Shown: positions 7,725 through 17,057, counted from the stretch's first letter. The stretch is 64,000 nucleotides of DNA from Edaphocola aurantiacus (GCF_019797745.1 NZ_VOSI01000001.1:494928-558927), one strand, 5' to 3'. Numbers and translations are program-made. The notes: a model not told the origin generated them from the letters alone.

Positions 7725-8759
7725 ATGTTCACATTCCAGCACGGCACATTTCTCTGGTTATTACTGCTTATCCCGGTCATCCTATTCCTGTACCTGCGGT
7801 TTCTCCGCTGGCGCAAACAGCGTATACAGTATATGGGCAATCCCAGGCTGATTCCCGGCCTGGTAAAGGGTAAGGTAGCCGGTCGTGGCACGACCAAACT
7901 GGTCCTGGTTGCAGCTGCACTATTATTCGGCATCATCGGACTGGCCAATCTGCAGATGGGTAAGGATACCGAACGCATCAGCAGGAAAGGTGTAGACGTT
8001 ATGTTTGCACTGGATGTCAGCAAAAGTATGCTGGCAAAGGACATTAGCCCGGACAGGCTGTCCCGGGCCAAACTGCTGATCCAGACCATGATTGATAAAA
8101 TGAACGGTGACCGTACCGGCCTCATTCTGTTTGCAGGAAGGGCTTACCTCCAATCGCCGCTCACTGTAGATTATAACAATACTAAAATGATGCTGAGTAC
8201 CGCCGGTCCGGATGTAGTGCCTACACAGGGAACTGTACTTGGAGATGCTATTGAAATGGCTGACCAGGCCCTGAGCCAGGACAATAACCGCGCAAAAGTG
8301 GTCGTACTGCTATCAGACGGTGAAGACCATGATGAGAAAGCGGCAGAAATGGCTAAAGAAGCCGTTAAAAGAGGAATTATTATCCATACCATTGGTATTG
8401 GCTCTGCAACAGGGGCACCTATTTATGATGCTGCCACCGGACGCAATAAGATCGATCAGCAGGGAAATGAGGTGATCTCAAAACTGAATGAACCGGAACT
8501 AAAAAGCATAGCCTCAGCAGGAAAAGGTACTTACCAGTTGCTGAACAATAATAACCGTACGGCCAATGCGCTGCTTGAGGCCATCAACAAAATGGAGGCC
8601 AAACAATCCGACATGGTTATTTTTGCCCAGTACAAAAGCTATTTTCAGTATTTCCTGCTGATAACAGTTGTGCTGCTGCTGATAGACGGCTTAATACCTT
8701 CTGCCGGAAAATCAGTTAAAACCAAAAAGATTACTACAGATACATTGAAAGAAGCCTAG
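7725..8759 (+). CDS. batB: BatB-type von Willebrand factor A membrane protein
   Basis: 344 aa. Two hydrophobic segments at the N-terminus (about 8-26 and 58-76) and one at the C-terminus (about 305-325) flank a VWA domain. The MIDAS metal site D97-x-S99-x-S101 (DVSKS) and the later LLSDGEDHD motif are present. Bat proteins are linked to aerotolerance and stress resistance in Bacteroides and Leptospira, and BatB is thought to act with BatC in a membrane complex. Only batB and batC occur here; the usual partners (moxR, DUF58 gene, batA, batD, batE) are not next to them. Confidence 0.88.
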   Translation: MFTFQHGTFLWLLLLIPVILFLYLRFLRWRKQRIQYMGNPRLIPGLVKGKVAGRGTTKLVLVAAALLFGIIGLANLQMGKDTERISRKGVDVMFALDVSKSMLAKDISPDRLSRAKLLIQTMIDKMNGDRTGLILFAGRAYLQSPLTVDYNNTKMMLSTAGPDVVPTQGTVLGDAIEMADQALSQDNNRAKVVVLLSDGEDHDEKAAEMAKEAVKRGIIIHTIGIGSATGAPIYDAATGRNKIDQQGNEVISKLNEPELKSIASAGKGTYQLLNNNNRTANALLEAINKMEAKQSDMVIFAQYKSYFQYFLLITVVLLLIDGLIPSAGKSVKTKKITTDTLKEA

Positions 8760-8761
8760 TT

Positions 8762-9526
8762 ATGAAGCGCCTGGTATTTATATTTATGATCATCTGCTCT
8801 TTCCATGCTGTATATGCGCAGGAAGTGAAGCACTATAATAACAATTCTCTTATACGGATGGGCAATATCCTGTATGAGCACAATGAGTTTGCCACCGCTG
8901 AAAATGCATTTCAGAAAGCATTGGCGGTAAACAGTAATAATCCCATAGGATATTATAACTATGGCAATACCCTCATGCAGCAAAAGAAATATGAGGCTGC
9001 CCGCAACAGCTATCAGCAAATGATGGCCCGTACCAACGATAAAATGTTGCAGGCCAAAGCACTCCATAACATCGGCAATACCTATTGTAAAGAAGAAAAA
9101 TGGAAAGAGGCTGTAGAGGCCTACAAATCGGCCTTGCGTAATAATCCTGCTGATGCAGACACCCGCTACAATCTGGCTTATGCTCAGAAAATGATGCAGA
9201 AAGACGAACAGAATAAGGACAAAAACAAGGATAAGAATAAAGATAAGGACAAAGACAAGGACAAGGAAGACAAGAAGGATAAGCAGGATAAAAAAGAACC
9301 TCAAAAAGACAAAGAAGATAAGGATGGACAGGACAAGCCAAACCAGCAAAACCCTGACAAGAAAGATAAAGATGAACAGCAAACCCAGGGAGGACAGGAT
9401 AAGGGACCTATGGAGCAGAAGCAGGCAGATGCCATTCTGAATGCCCTGCAGCAAAATGAGAAGAAATTGCAATCCAATAAGAATAAACAGGGTGTGGCTC
9501 CTGTAAAACTGGATAAAGACTGGTAA
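8762..9526 (+). CDS. batC: BatC-type TPR protein with charged tail
   Basis: 254-aa exported or anchored protein starting 2 bases after batB. A signal sequence (about 1-20, ending VYA-QE) is followed by TPR repeats (about 26-145: GNILYEHNEFATAENAFQKA, GNTLMQQKKYEAARNSY, GNTYCKEEKWKEAVEAY). The tail (about 150-225) is low complexity, nearly all K, D, E, Q, N and P. BatC homologues have the same TPR plus Lys/Asp-rich build. The stop codon touches the edge of a 17-bp terminator palindrome. Confidence 0.87.
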   Translation: MKRLVFIFMIICSFHAVYAQEVKHYNNNSLIRMGNILYEHNEFATAENAFQKALAVNSNNPIGYYNYGNTLMQQKKYEAARNSYQQMMARTNDKMLQAKALHNIGNTYCKEEKWKEAVEAYKSALRNNPADADTRYNLAYAQKMMQKDEQNKDKNKDKNKDKDKDKDKEDKKDKQDKKEPQKDKEDKDGQDKPNQQNPDKKDKDEQQTQGGQDKGPMEQKQADAILNALQQNEKKLQSNKNKQGVAPVKLDKDW

Positions 9527-9563
9527 CTAAAAAGCCGGAGGCATGGGCCTCCGGCTTTTTAGT
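9526..9563. terminator. Bidirectional terminator after batC
   Basis: 17-bp perfect stem (9526-9542 with 9547-9563) with loop ATGG, including the A5/T5 tracts and three outer pairs. Its first base is the last base of the batC stop codon. Confidence 0.85.
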
Positions 9564-9584
9564 AAGTTTTACATACCGACACGA

Positions 9585-9845
9585 TCAGGATGCCAGAAAG
9601 ATATAATTGTACAGAAAAAGGGCGACGATAAAGAAAAGACCGAGTGCAAAACCCAGGATTGTGCCCAGGAAAGGCAGTTTTTCCAGCAGCGTTCCGGCTA
9701 CCGGAGCTACATAACGGTCCCACTCCGCTACCGGAATATCTTTGTACTTCTTCTGCACATGGTTACGTAACATATTAATATATATCTTGTGTACCAGCCA
9801 GCCTAGCAAAGCACCAAATACAGGAAAAATAAGGATCAGAAACAT
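9585..9845 (-). CDS. Small membrane protein, unknown function
   Basis: 86-aa protein with two hydrophobic segments (about 1-18 and 60-82). The first, FPVFGALLGWLVHKIYINML, resembles the start of DUF445 proteins, but the rest of that family is absent, so this is either a short relative or coincidence. ATG at 9845 is chosen because an exact -7 box (9867-9874) overlaps the upstream in-frame TTG (9869). It is convergent with batC and shares its terminator. The dedicated promoter and terminator support a real gene. Confidence 0.65.
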   Translation of the reverse strand: MFLILIFPVFGALLGWLVHKIYINMLRNHVQKKYKDIPVAEWDRYVAPVAGTLLEKLPFLGTILGFALGLFFIVALFLYNYIFLAS

Positions 9846-9866
9846 ATTATCATCAATATTAGGCTG

Positions 9867-9874
9867 CAAAAATA
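9867..9874 (-). promoter_or_regulatory. -7 box TATTTTTG of the small membrane protein
   Basis: Exact TAnnTTTG match 22 bases before the ATG at 9845. Confidence 0.55.
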
Positions 9875-9957
9875 GGGCTTTCCGTAAAGGAATGTATTTT
9901 TCCCGACAAAAGGATCAAATTAACAGGCTACTCATACATTAAAACTGTTTTATTATG

Positions 9958-9965
9958 TAGCTTTG
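9958..9965 (+). promoter_or_regulatory. -7 box TAGCTTTG of the HD gene and lipid A operon
   Basis: Exact TAnnTTTG match 20 bases before the TTG start of the HD gene. No other exact -7 box was noticed before lpxD, so it may drive the whole operon to 15181. Confidence 0.6.
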
Positions 9966-9985
9966 CACCCAAATTATACGATCCC

Positions 9986-11212
9986 TTGTACGGCAAAATC
10001 ATAAACGATCCGGTTTACGGATTCATTCGCTTTTCGGAGCGGGAACTGATGCAGGTAATAGAACACCCCTGGTTCCAGCGCTTAAGGCGCATTAAGCAAA
10101 TGGGTATGGCACAACTGGTTTATCCCGGTGCAGTACATTCCCGCTTCCTGCACTCACTTGGCGCTACCCACCTGATGGGTATTGCACTGCACGAACTGAA
10201 ACGAAAAGGAGTAAGCATCAGCCCCGAAGAAGAAACAGGCGCAAAACTTGCCATCCTGCTGCACGATGTTGGCCACGGACCGTTCTCCCATGCCCTGGAA
10301 CACAACCTGCTTCCTGTATCGCATGAGACACTTTCGCTGCAAATCATGCACCAGCTCAATGACATATTCCGCGGCAACCTGGATATTGCTATACAGATCT
10401 TCAATAACTCATATGACAAACCATTCCTGCATCAACTGGTGAGCAGCCAGCTGGATATGGACCGTATGGACTACCTGAACCGGGACAGCTTCTTTTCCGG
10501 TGTGGCAGAAGGTACCATTGGCTATGACCGTATCTTACAAATGATCACGGTACAAAACGGTAACCTGGCGGTAGAAGAAAAAGGGATATACTCTGTTGAG
10601 AAATTTATCATTGCCCGCAGACTCATGTACTGGCAGGTATACCTGCATAAAACCGTACTGGGCGCAGAACGCCTGATCGTAAATATATTAAAAAGGGCTA
10701 AAGAACTGGCGGAACAAGGTATACACCTTTTTGCCACACCCAGCTTCTCTTTCTTTTTATATGAGCAGATTAAAGCAGAGGACTTTGTCAACGACCTGGA
10801 TATTCTGCAGAAATTCTGTGCCATCGATGATGCAGATGTCGTTTGCAGCATTAAAGAATGGATGAACCACAGCGACCCTATCCTCTCCAGATTATGTACC
10901 ATGCTTACCTCAAGAGCATTGTATAAAGTTAAACTAAGTAATGACAGTGATTTGACGTCTTATGAAGAACTGAAGGAAAAGGGATTGCGCCATGGATTGA
11001 TTACGGAAGAGACCATGCCATATTATCTGTTTCATGGCACAACCACTAACAGCACGTATAAAATCAATGATGACAACATCAATATCATGCTGAAGAATGG
11101 TGAAACAATAGATATTTCTGCTGTTAATAACAGCCTGATAGGCAATACCGTATCCGGAGAGACCAAAAAACATTTTATCTGCTATATACCAGAACTGAAA
11201 TCGGTTCGTTAG
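9986..11212 (+). CDS. HD-domain phosphohydrolase (dGTPase-like)
   Basis: 408-aa cytoplasmic metal-dependent phosphohydrolase. It carries KIINDPVYGFI at the N-terminus, HSRFLHSLGATHL (about residues 51-63), the metal-binding HD in LLHDVGHGPFSH (about 92-103) and SSQLDMDRMDYLNRDS. This pattern is shared with YwfO-type HD proteins related to dGTP triphosphohydrolases; the substrate is not deducible. TTG at 9986 is the start: no ATG or GTG precedes the conserved N-terminus and a -7 box lies 20 bases upstream. lpxD begins 23 bases after the stop. Confidence 0.88.
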   Translation: MYGKIINDPVYGFIRFSERELMQVIEHPWFQRLRRIKQMGMAQLVYPGAVHSRFLHSLGATHLMGIALHELKRKGVSISPEEETGAKLAILLHDVGHGPFSHALEHNLLPVSHETLSLQIMHQLNDIFRGNLDIAIQIFNNSYDKPFLHQLVSSQLDMDRMDYLNRDSFFSGVAEGTIGYDRILQMITVQNGNLAVEEKGIYSVEKFIIARRLMYWQVYLHKTVLGAERLIVNILKRAKELAEQGIHLFATPSFSFFLYEQIKAEDFVNDLDILQKFCAIDDADVVCSIKEWMNHSDPILSRLCTMLTSRALYKVKLSNDSDLTSYEELKEKGLRHGLITEETMPYYLFHGTTTNSTYKINDDNINIMLKNGETIDISAVNNSLIGNTVSGETKKHFICYIPELKSVR

Positions 11213-11235
11213 AATTAACAACGTAATACACTTAT

Positions 11236-12285
11236 ATGCAATTTACGGCAGCACAAGTCGCACAACTCCTGCAGGGTACCGTTGAAGGTAACCCTGAAGC
11301 CATTGTGAGTACCTTTTCCAAAATCGAAGAAGCGGGACCACAATCACTTTGCTTCATTGCCAACCCTAAGTACGAACAATACCTTTATGAAACAGCGGCA
11401 GCTGTGGTGGTAATCAATACCGATTATACCCTGACCGCTGCGGTAAATGCTACCCTGATCCGCGTGCCTAATGCCTATGCAGCATTTGCACAATTACTGC
11501 AGTTATATGATGAGATCACTAAAGGGCAACGAAAGCAAGGCCGGGAAGCACAATCTTTTGTGGCAGAAAATGCTACAGTTGATGAGACCGCTTATATCGG
11601 TGCCTTCGCGTACATTTCTGAAAACGCTGTAATCGGAAAGAATGTACAGATCTTCCCTAACTGCTTTGTAGGAAGCAATGTGCATATTGCAGACAATACA
11701 ATTTTATATCCTTCAGTAACAATATACAAAGATTGTCAGGTGGGCGAACGTGTGATCATCCATAGCGGTACCGTTATCGGTGCTGACGGATTCGGATTTG
11801 CACCTAAAGCCGACGGCAGTTACGATAAAATACCTCAGATCGGGAATGTGGTGATCGAAGATGATGTCGAGATCGGAGCCAATACCTGTATCGACCGTGC
11901 GACGATGGGCTCAACCCTGATCCGCAAAGGAGCCAAACTGGACAACCTGTTACAGATCGCACATAATGTAGAGATCGGTAGCAGCACCGTAATTGCTGCC
12001 CAGGCTGGCATTTCCGGCAGTACAAAAGTTGGCGACCGTTGCCTGATCGGCGGGCAGGCTGGCCTGGTGGGGCATATCCAACTGGCTAACGGAACAAAAA
12101 TCAATGCCCAGAGTGGTGTGTCCAAATCGATCAGCAAAGAAGATATCGCGATCAGCGGTTCTCCCGCATTTGATTATAAAAGCGAAATGAAAAGCCAGAT
12201 TGTCTTCCGTAATCTGCCCGATATGCTGGACCGTATTAAAAGTTTAGAGGCGAAAATTCAGGCCTTGGAACAAAAAAATGATTAA
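11236..12285 (+). CDS. lpxD: UDP-3-O-acylglucosamine N-acyltransferase
   Basis: Third enzyme of lipid A synthesis; adds the second hydroxyacyl chain from acyl-ACP to UDP-3-O-acyl-glucosamine. 349 aa. The N-terminal uridine-binding domain (1 to about 100) is followed by a left-handed beta-helix of hexapeptide repeats (about 105-315), with the catalytic His in IAHNVEIGSSTVIAAQ (about 237-252), and ends in an alpha-helical tail (LDRIKSLEAKIQALEQ). It is the first lpx gene of an operon with lpxC-fabZ and lpxA. A hairpin lies in the gap before lpxC. Confidence 0.97.
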   Translation: MQFTAAQVAQLLQGTVEGNPEAIVSTFSKIEEAGPQSLCFIANPKYEQYLYETAAAVVVINTDYTLTAAVNATLIRVPNAYAAFAQLLQLYDEITKGQRKQGREAQSFVAENATVDETAYIGAFAYISENAVIGKNVQIFPNCFVGSNVHIADNTILYPSVTIYKDCQVGERVIIHSGTVIGADGFGFAPKADGSYDKIPQIGNVVIEDDVEIGANTCIDRATMGSTLIRKGAKLDNLLQIAHNVEIGSSTVIAAQAGISGSTKVGDRCLIGGQAGLVGHIQLANGTKINAQSGVSKSISKEDIAISGSPAFDYKSEMKSQIVFRNLPDMLDRIKSLEAKIQALEQKND

Positions 12286-12313
12286 GTTTGCCGTTAGATT
12301 TTTTCAGGCATGA

Positions 12314-12343
12314 TGAATGCTGCAAACAGCATTCAAAATTTTT
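12314..12343 (+). promoter_or_regulatory. Hairpin with T-run between lpxD and lpxC-fabZ
   Basis: TGAATGCTG and CAGCATTCA (12314-12322, 12327-12335) form a 9-bp stem with loop CAAA. AAA and five T follow, ending 4 bases before the lpxC ATG. It could be a partial terminator or a translation-blocking structure; the role is inferred from shape. Confidence 0.45.
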
Positions 12344-12347
12344 ATAA

Positions 12348-13757
12348 ATGACTCAGGAATTTTATCAACACACACTCAAAGGAACGGGAAGCCTCTCCGG
12401 AATCGGATTGCACACCGGTAAAAACACTACCATTACCTTACATCCTGCTGACCCAAATTTCGGATACCGCTTTAAACGCGTAGACCTGGAAGGACAACCG
12501 GTCGTAAAAGCTGATGTAGACTTTGTTACTGATACCTCCCGCGGTACCACCATCGAAAACAAAGAAGCTAAAGTAAGTACCATCGAGCACCTGCTTTCTG
12601 CTTTTGTCGGATTGGGCGTAGATAATGTGCTGATAGAAATCGATGGCCCTGAAGTGCCTATTATGGACGGCAGTGCCAAACTGTTTATTGAACTGATCGA
12701 GCAAATCGGTATCGAACAGCAGGATGCAAAAAAGACGGTATATACCTTACCGGAAAACCTGCATTATTACGACCCGGTTAAAAATGTGGACATGATCGCC
12801 ATCCCTGCGGATAAATATAAAATTACCGCAATGATCGACTTCAATTCACAGGTGCTGGGTACACAACACATTTCCCTGCAGCAAATGGATGATTTCAAAA
12901 CGGAAATCTCTGCCTGCCGCACATTCAGCTTCCTGCACGAACTGGAATATCTGCTGGACAATAACCTGATCAAAGGTGGTGACCTGAACAATGCAATCGT
13001 TGTAGTAGATAAACCTATCTCTGAAGAGACACTGGCCAAACTGAAAAAAGCATTTAATAAAGACAATATCGAGGCAAAACAAGAAGGTATACTGAACAAT
13101 CTGGACCTGCACTTCCCTAATGAACCGGCCCGCCACAAGCTGCTGGACATCGTAGGAGACCTTGCCCTGAGCGGATACCATATCAATGCGCATGTGGTTG
13201 CCAGCCGTCCGGGACATGCCGGTAATGTAGCCTTTGCTAAAGTTATTAAAGAATATATCAAGAAAAATAAGGCGGCACTGGAAGCTCCTCATTACGACCC
13301 TTCCCAGCCACCGGTTTTTGATATCAATCATATTGAAAAAATATTACCACACCGTTATCCGTTCCTGCTGGTAGATAAGGTTATCGAACTTTCTGACAAG
13401 CATGTCATCGGCGTAAAGAATGTAACGATGAACGAACCTTTCTTCCAGGGTCACTTCCCGGGCAACCCGGTCATGCCGGGTGTACTGCAGATAGAAGCAT
13501 TGGCTCAATGCGGTGGTCTGCTGGCATTAAGCAATATGCCGGAAGTAGAAGGCGGATATGATACTTATTTTGTTAAGATCGACAAAGTAAGATTTAAGCA
13601 AAAAGTAATGCCGGGCGATACCCTGCTGCTGAAAATGGAGCTGATCGCCCCGATCAGACGCGGATTATGTGAAATGCGCGCGACAGCCTATGTAGGTAAT
13701 AAAGTAGTTACAGAGGCCGAGCTGATGGCGCAGGTGACTCCAAGTTCAAAAAGATAA
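12348..13757 (+). CDS. lpxC-fabZ: Bifunctional LpxC deacetylase / FabZ 3-hydroxyacyl-ACP dehydratase fusion
   Basis: 469 aa with two domains. Residues 1 to about 305 are UDP-3-O-acyl-GlcNAc deacetylase, the committed zinc-dependent step of lipid A synthesis, with IEHLLSAF (zinc His) and GPEVPIMDGSA, then HKLLDIVGDLALSG with the remaining metal ligands. Residues about 323-469 are FabZ, with LPHRYPFLLVDKV and GHFPGNPVMPGVLQIEALAQ carrying the catalytic His and Glu. The fusion is a known Bacteroidota arrangement and ties lipid A synthesis to fatty acid elongation, both of which draw on 3-hydroxyacyl-ACP. It sits between lpxD and lpxA. Confidence 0.97.
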   Translation: MTQEFYQHTLKGTGSLSGIGLHTGKNTTITLHPADPNFGYRFKRVDLEGQPVVKADVDFVTDTSRGTTIENKEAKVSTIEHLLSAFVGLGVDNVLIEIDGPEVPIMDGSAKLFIELIEQIGIEQQDAKKTVYTLPENLHYYDPVKNVDMIAIPADKYKITAMIDFNSQVLGTQHISLQQMDDFKTEISACRTFSFLHELEYLLDNNLIKGGDLNNAIVVVDKPISEETLAKLKKAFNKDNIEAKQEGILNNLDLHFPNEPARHKLLDIVGDLALSGYHINAHVVASRPGHAGNVAFAKVIKEYIKKNKAALEAPHYDPSQPPVFDINHIEKILPHRYPFLLVDKVIELSDKHVIGVKNVTMNEPFFQGHFPGNPVMPGVLQIEALAQCGGLLALSNMPEVEGGYDTYFVKIDKVRFKQKVMPGDTLLLKMELIAPIRRGLCEMRATAYVGNKVVTEAELMAQVTPSSKR

Positions 13758-13773
13758 TATTTACACAGTATAA

Positions 13774-14574
13774 ATGATACATCCTTTAACATACGTTCAT
13801 CCGGAAGCTAAAATCGGAAAAGATGTAAGAATTGATCCGTTTTCTACTATTCATAAGAATGTTGAGATCGGAGACGGAACCTGGATAGCCTCTAATGTAA
13901 CGATTATGGAAGGTGCCAGAATAGGTAAGAACTGCCGTATTTTTCCTGGTGCAGTAATCTCTGCTATACCACAGGATCTGAAATATAATGGTGAGGATAC
14001 CCTTACTATTATCGGTGACCGTACTACCATCCGTGAATGTGTAACCATTAATAAAGGGACCACAGACAAAATGCATACCAAGATCGGAGACAACTGTCTG
14101 ATCATGGCTTACTGCCACATTGCGCATGACTGTGAGATCGGCGACAACTGTATCTTCTCCAACAGCACGACCCTTGCAGGACACATCACTGTCGGCAATA
14201 ATGTTGTATTGGCGGGATTGGTTGCAGTGCAGCAATTTGTGAATATCGGAGCGCACAGCTTCGTAACAGGAGGTTCCCTGGTACGTAAAGATGTGCCACC
14301 ATATGTAAAAGCAGCACGTGAGCCATTGTCCTACGTTGGCGTCAATGCAGTCGGACTGCGCCGTAAAGGCTTCAGCCCGGAGCAGATCAATCATATCATG
14401 GATATTTACCGTATCCTGTATGTAAAAGGATATAATACTGCAAAAGCAATCAGCATTATTGAAGCAGAAGTTCCCTTCTCTGAAGATCGCGAAATGATTG
14501 TTAACTTCATTCGGGAGTCCAAGCACGGCATCATGAAAGGACTGACCACCAGTAAAGTTCATGATGAAGATTGA
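13774..14574 (+). CDS. lpxA: UDP-N-acetylglucosamine acyltransferase
   Basis: First enzyme of lipid A synthesis: transfers a hydroxyacyl chain from ACP to UDP-GlcNAc. 266 aa, with hexapeptide-repeat beta-helix (about 1-190). The catalytic His lies in the motif YCHIAHDCEIGDNC (about residues 111-124), and the helical C-terminal domain follows from about 195. It starts 16 bases after the lpxC-fabZ stop. Its last 14 bases (14561-14574) overlap the start of the ABC ATPase gene, so the two are translationally coupled. Confidence 0.97.
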   Translation: MIHPLTYVHPEAKIGKDVRIDPFSTIHKNVEIGDGTWIASNVTIMEGARIGKNCRIFPGAVISAIPQDLKYNGEDTLTIIGDRTTIRECVTINKGTTDKMHTKIGDNCLIMAYCHIAHDCEIGDNCIFSNSTTLAGHITVGNNVVLAGLVAVQQFVNIGAHSFVTGGSLVRKDVPPYVKAAREPLSYVGVNAVGLRRKGFSPEQINHIMDIYRILYVKGYNTAKAISIIEAEVPFSEDREMIVNFIRESKHGIMKGLTTSKVHDED

Positions 14575-15181
14575 GCTGCATCATATCAGCAAAAGATACA
14601 TAAATCATTGGGTCTTCAGAGAGGTACATAACGTCTACGAAGGCCCAAATCAATATGCAATACTGGGTGCAAACGGATCAGGAAAGTCTACCCTGCTCCG
14701 TATGATCGCAGGGATGCAAAGCATCAGCAAGGGGCAGGTTACTTATGAAATAAACGGTAAGACTGTTGATCCCGAGCATATCTTCAAATATGTAAGCTAT
14801 TGTGCCCCGGCAATGGAAGTGGTAGAAGAAATGACTTTAAAAGAATTTCTCGACTTCCATTTTCAGTTTAAAAAGCTGCTTCCCGGCTGGACTGTTACCC
14901 GCATCATAGAAGCGATGGAACTGCAACGCGCCGCTACACAGTTTATTAATGAATTCTCTTCGGGAATGAAGCAAAGGGTAAAACTGGCTCAGGCTTTCTT
15001 TTCCGACACCCCTATCCTCTTACTGGATGAGCCCTGTAGCAACCTAGACCTGAAAGGGGTAAATCTCTATCAGCAATGGTTACATGAACTGGCAGGCAAC
15101 CGACTGGTGATCATCGCTTCCAATGATGAACGCGAATACACCGGTGCCATATCTACTTTAGACATTCAGGCATTTAAGTAA
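14561..15181 (+). CDS. ABC transporter ATP-binding protein
   Basis: 206-aa single nucleotide-binding domain. Walker A GANGSGKST (about residues 36-44), a short signature FSSGMKQRVKLAQ (about 134-146) and Walker B ILLLDEP (about 153-159) are intact; the switch His is replaced by Asn (IIASND). It has no membrane domain and no permease gene lies beside it, so the partner must be elsewhere. Its start overlaps lpxA by 14 bases, hinting at a function linked to lipid A or the envelope, which is inference only. The gene ends at a long palindrome shared with lepA. Confidence 0.9.
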   Translation: MMKIELHHISKRYINHWVFREVHNVYEGPNQYAILGANGSGKSTLLRMIAGMQSISKGQVTYEINGKTVDPEHIFKYVSYCAPAMEVVEEMTLKEFLDFHFQFKKLLPGWTVTRIIEAMELQRAATQFINEFSSGMKQRVKLAQAFFSDTPILLLDEPCSNLDLKGVNLYQQWLHELAGNRLVIIASNDEREYTGAISTLDIQAFK

Positions 15182-15194
15182 AAAGAAAAACATT

Positions 15195-15245
15195 ACGATA
15201 AATAGAATGGCCGGCTGTTTTACAGCCGGCCATTCTATTTATCGT
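15195..15245. terminator. 24-bp perfect palindrome between the ABC gene and lepA
   Basis: Arms 15195-15218 and 15222-15245 pair perfectly around TTT. There is no U-tract straight after the GC stem; instead the pairing continues through mixed AT-rich sequence. The palindrome ends 15 bases before the lepA stop codon. Confidence 0.75.
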
Positions 15246-15260
15246 TAAAACATATAACTT

Positions 15261-17057
15261 TTAATCGTCCAGTTTCAATACTGCCAGGAATGCCTCCTGT
15301 GGTACCTCTACGTTACCGATCTGACGCATACGCTTCTTACCTTCTTTCTGTTTTTCCAGCAGTTTACGCTTACGGGAGATGTCACCACCATAACACTTGG
15401 CGGTTACATCCTTACGCATCGCACTGATGGTCTCACGCGCTACAATCTTCGCACCAATGGCCGCCTGGATGGCGATCATGAACTGGTGTCTGGTCAGTAA
15501 TTCTTTTAATTTAGAACACAGCTTTCTACCGAAATCATGCGCACGGCTGCGGTGAATCAAGGCACTCAGTGCATCGACTTTCTCCCCATTCAACAGGATA
15601 TCCATTTTCGCGATATCGCTCTCACGGTAATCCAATGGCTGATAGTCAAATGATGCATAACCACGTGTATTTGATTTCAACTTATCATAGAAGTCAAATA
15701 CGATCTCTGCCAGTGGCATATCAAAGATCAACTCTACACGGGTAGGCGTCAGGTAATTCTGGTTAACCAGGATACCACGCTTGCCCAGGCAAAGGGTCAT
15801 AATATTACCGATATATTCCGGCAGGGAAATGATCTGTGCGCGGATAAACGGCTCCTCTACACGATGCAAACGACTAGGGTCCGGCATCTCAGTAGGGTTA
15901 TTTACAATAATTCTTTTTTCCGGCTCACGGGTAGTATAAGCATGGAAACTTACGTTCGGAACGGTAGTAATTACCGTCTGGTTGAACTCACGTTCCAGGC
16001 GCTCCTGGATGATCTCCATGTGCAGCATACCCAGGAATCCGCATCGGAAACCAAAGCCCAGTGCCTGTGATGTTTCCGGTTCGAAGGTCAGAGAAGCATC
16101 GTTCAACTGTAATTTTTCCATACAGTCACGCAGCTCTTCGAACTCATCAGTGTTTACCGGGAAAATACCGGCAAATACCATTGGTTTTACATCCTCAAAA
16201 CCATTGATCGATTCCTTACTCGGATTAGCAACTGAAGTAATCGTATCCCCTACTTTTACCTCGCGGGCATTTTTAATACCGGTAATGATATAACCTACAT
16301 CGCCGGTCATCACCTCTGGTTTAGGCAGCAGCCCCAGGCCCAGTGTACCGACTTCGTCGGCATCATAGTCCTTACCGGTGTTCAGGAAGCGTACCTTCTC
16401 TCCTTTCTTGATAGAACCGTTCAGTACACGGTAATAAACGATGATACCACGGAAAGAGTTGAATACAGAGTCAAAGATCAATGCCTGCAGCGGAGCTTCA
16501 GGATCGCCTTCAGGAGCAGGAATGCGGTCTACGATCGCACTCAGGATCTCTTCAATACCAATACCGCTCTTACCGCTGGCCAGGATAATATCTTCCGGCT
16601 TACAACCAATCAGGTCTACAATCTGATCGGTAACTTCCGGTATCATAGCACCGTCCATATCGATCTTATTGATCACCGGGATGATCTCCAGGTCATTTTC
16701 GATGGCTAAGTATAAGTTTGAAATGGTTTGTGCCTGAATACCCTGTGATGCATCGACCAGCAGCAGCGCACCTTCACAGGCTGCTAATGCACGGGATACC
16801 TCATAAGAGAAGTCTACGTGGCCGGGAGTATCGATCAGGTTTAAAGTATACGTTTCGTTTCCTCTGGTATAAGAAGCCTGGATGGCTTTACTTTTAATAG
16901 TGATTCCTTTCTCACGTTCCAGGTCCATATCATCCAGCACCTGATTTTGCATCTGGCGCTCGGTAATGGTCTTGGTATGTTCCAACAAACGATCGGCCAG
17001 GGTACTTTTACCATGGTCGATGTGGGCAATAATACAGAAATTGCGAATATTCTTCAT
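15261..17057 (-). CDS. lepA: Elongation factor 4 (LepA GTPase)
   Basis: Ribosome-associated translational GTPase that acts on stalled or initiating ribosomes. 598 aa, standard length. G1 is [14 protein letters not shown] (about residues 11-24), G3 DTPGHVDF and G4 NKIDMDG. The LepA-specific C-terminal domain ends with the basic stretch [24 protein letters not shown] typical of the family. It is monocistronic, convergent with the ABC ATPase gene and divergent from the DUF3109 gene; a GC-rich hairpin lies in the shared upstream region. Confidence 0.97.
   Translation of the reverse strand: MKNIRNFCIIAHIDHGKSTLADRLLEHTKTITERQMQNQVLDDMDLEREKGITIKSKAIQASYTRGNETYTLNLIDTPGHVDFSYEVSRALAACEGALLLVDASQGIQAQTISNLYLAIENDLEIIPVINKIDMDGAMIPEVTDQIVDLIGCKPEDIILASGKSGIGIEEILSAIVDRIPAPEGDPEAPLQALIFDSVFNSFRGIIVYYRVLNGSIKKGEKVRFLNTGKDYDADEVGTLGLGLLPKPEVMTGDVGYIITGIKNAREVKVGDTITSVANPSKESINGFEDVKPMVFAGIFPVNTDEFEELRDCMEKLQLNDASLTFEPETSQALGFGFRCGFLGMLHMEIIQERLEREFNQTVITTVPNVSFHAYTTREPEKRIIVNNPTEMPDPSRLHRVEEPFIRAQIISLPEYIGNIMTLCLGKRGILVNQNYLTPTRVELIFDMPLAEIVFDFYDKLKSNTRGYASFDYQPLDYRESDIAKMDILLNGEKVDALSALIHRSRAHDFGRKLCSKLKELLTRHQFMIAIQAAIGAKIVARETISAMRKDVTAKCYGGDISRKRKLLEKQKEGKKRMRQIGNVEVPQEAFLAVLKLDD

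Noticed and set aside
9171-9460. AAG/GAC-rich stretch in batC as a simple tandem repeat or CRISPR
   Set aside because: It is an imperfect coding low-complexity tail (Lys/Asp), without regular repeat-spacer spacing.
8756-9472. Antisense frame that would encode a very hydrophobic, polytopic-looking protein
   Set aside because: It is the complement of the Lys/Asp codons of the batC tail, which read as Ile, Leu, Phe and Val on the other strand. Not a real membrane protein.
13786-14562. Long open frame antisense to lpxA (258 codons, minus strand)
   Set aside because: lpxA is certain from motifs; the antisense frame has no recognisable domain or promoter and follows from the base composition of lpxA.
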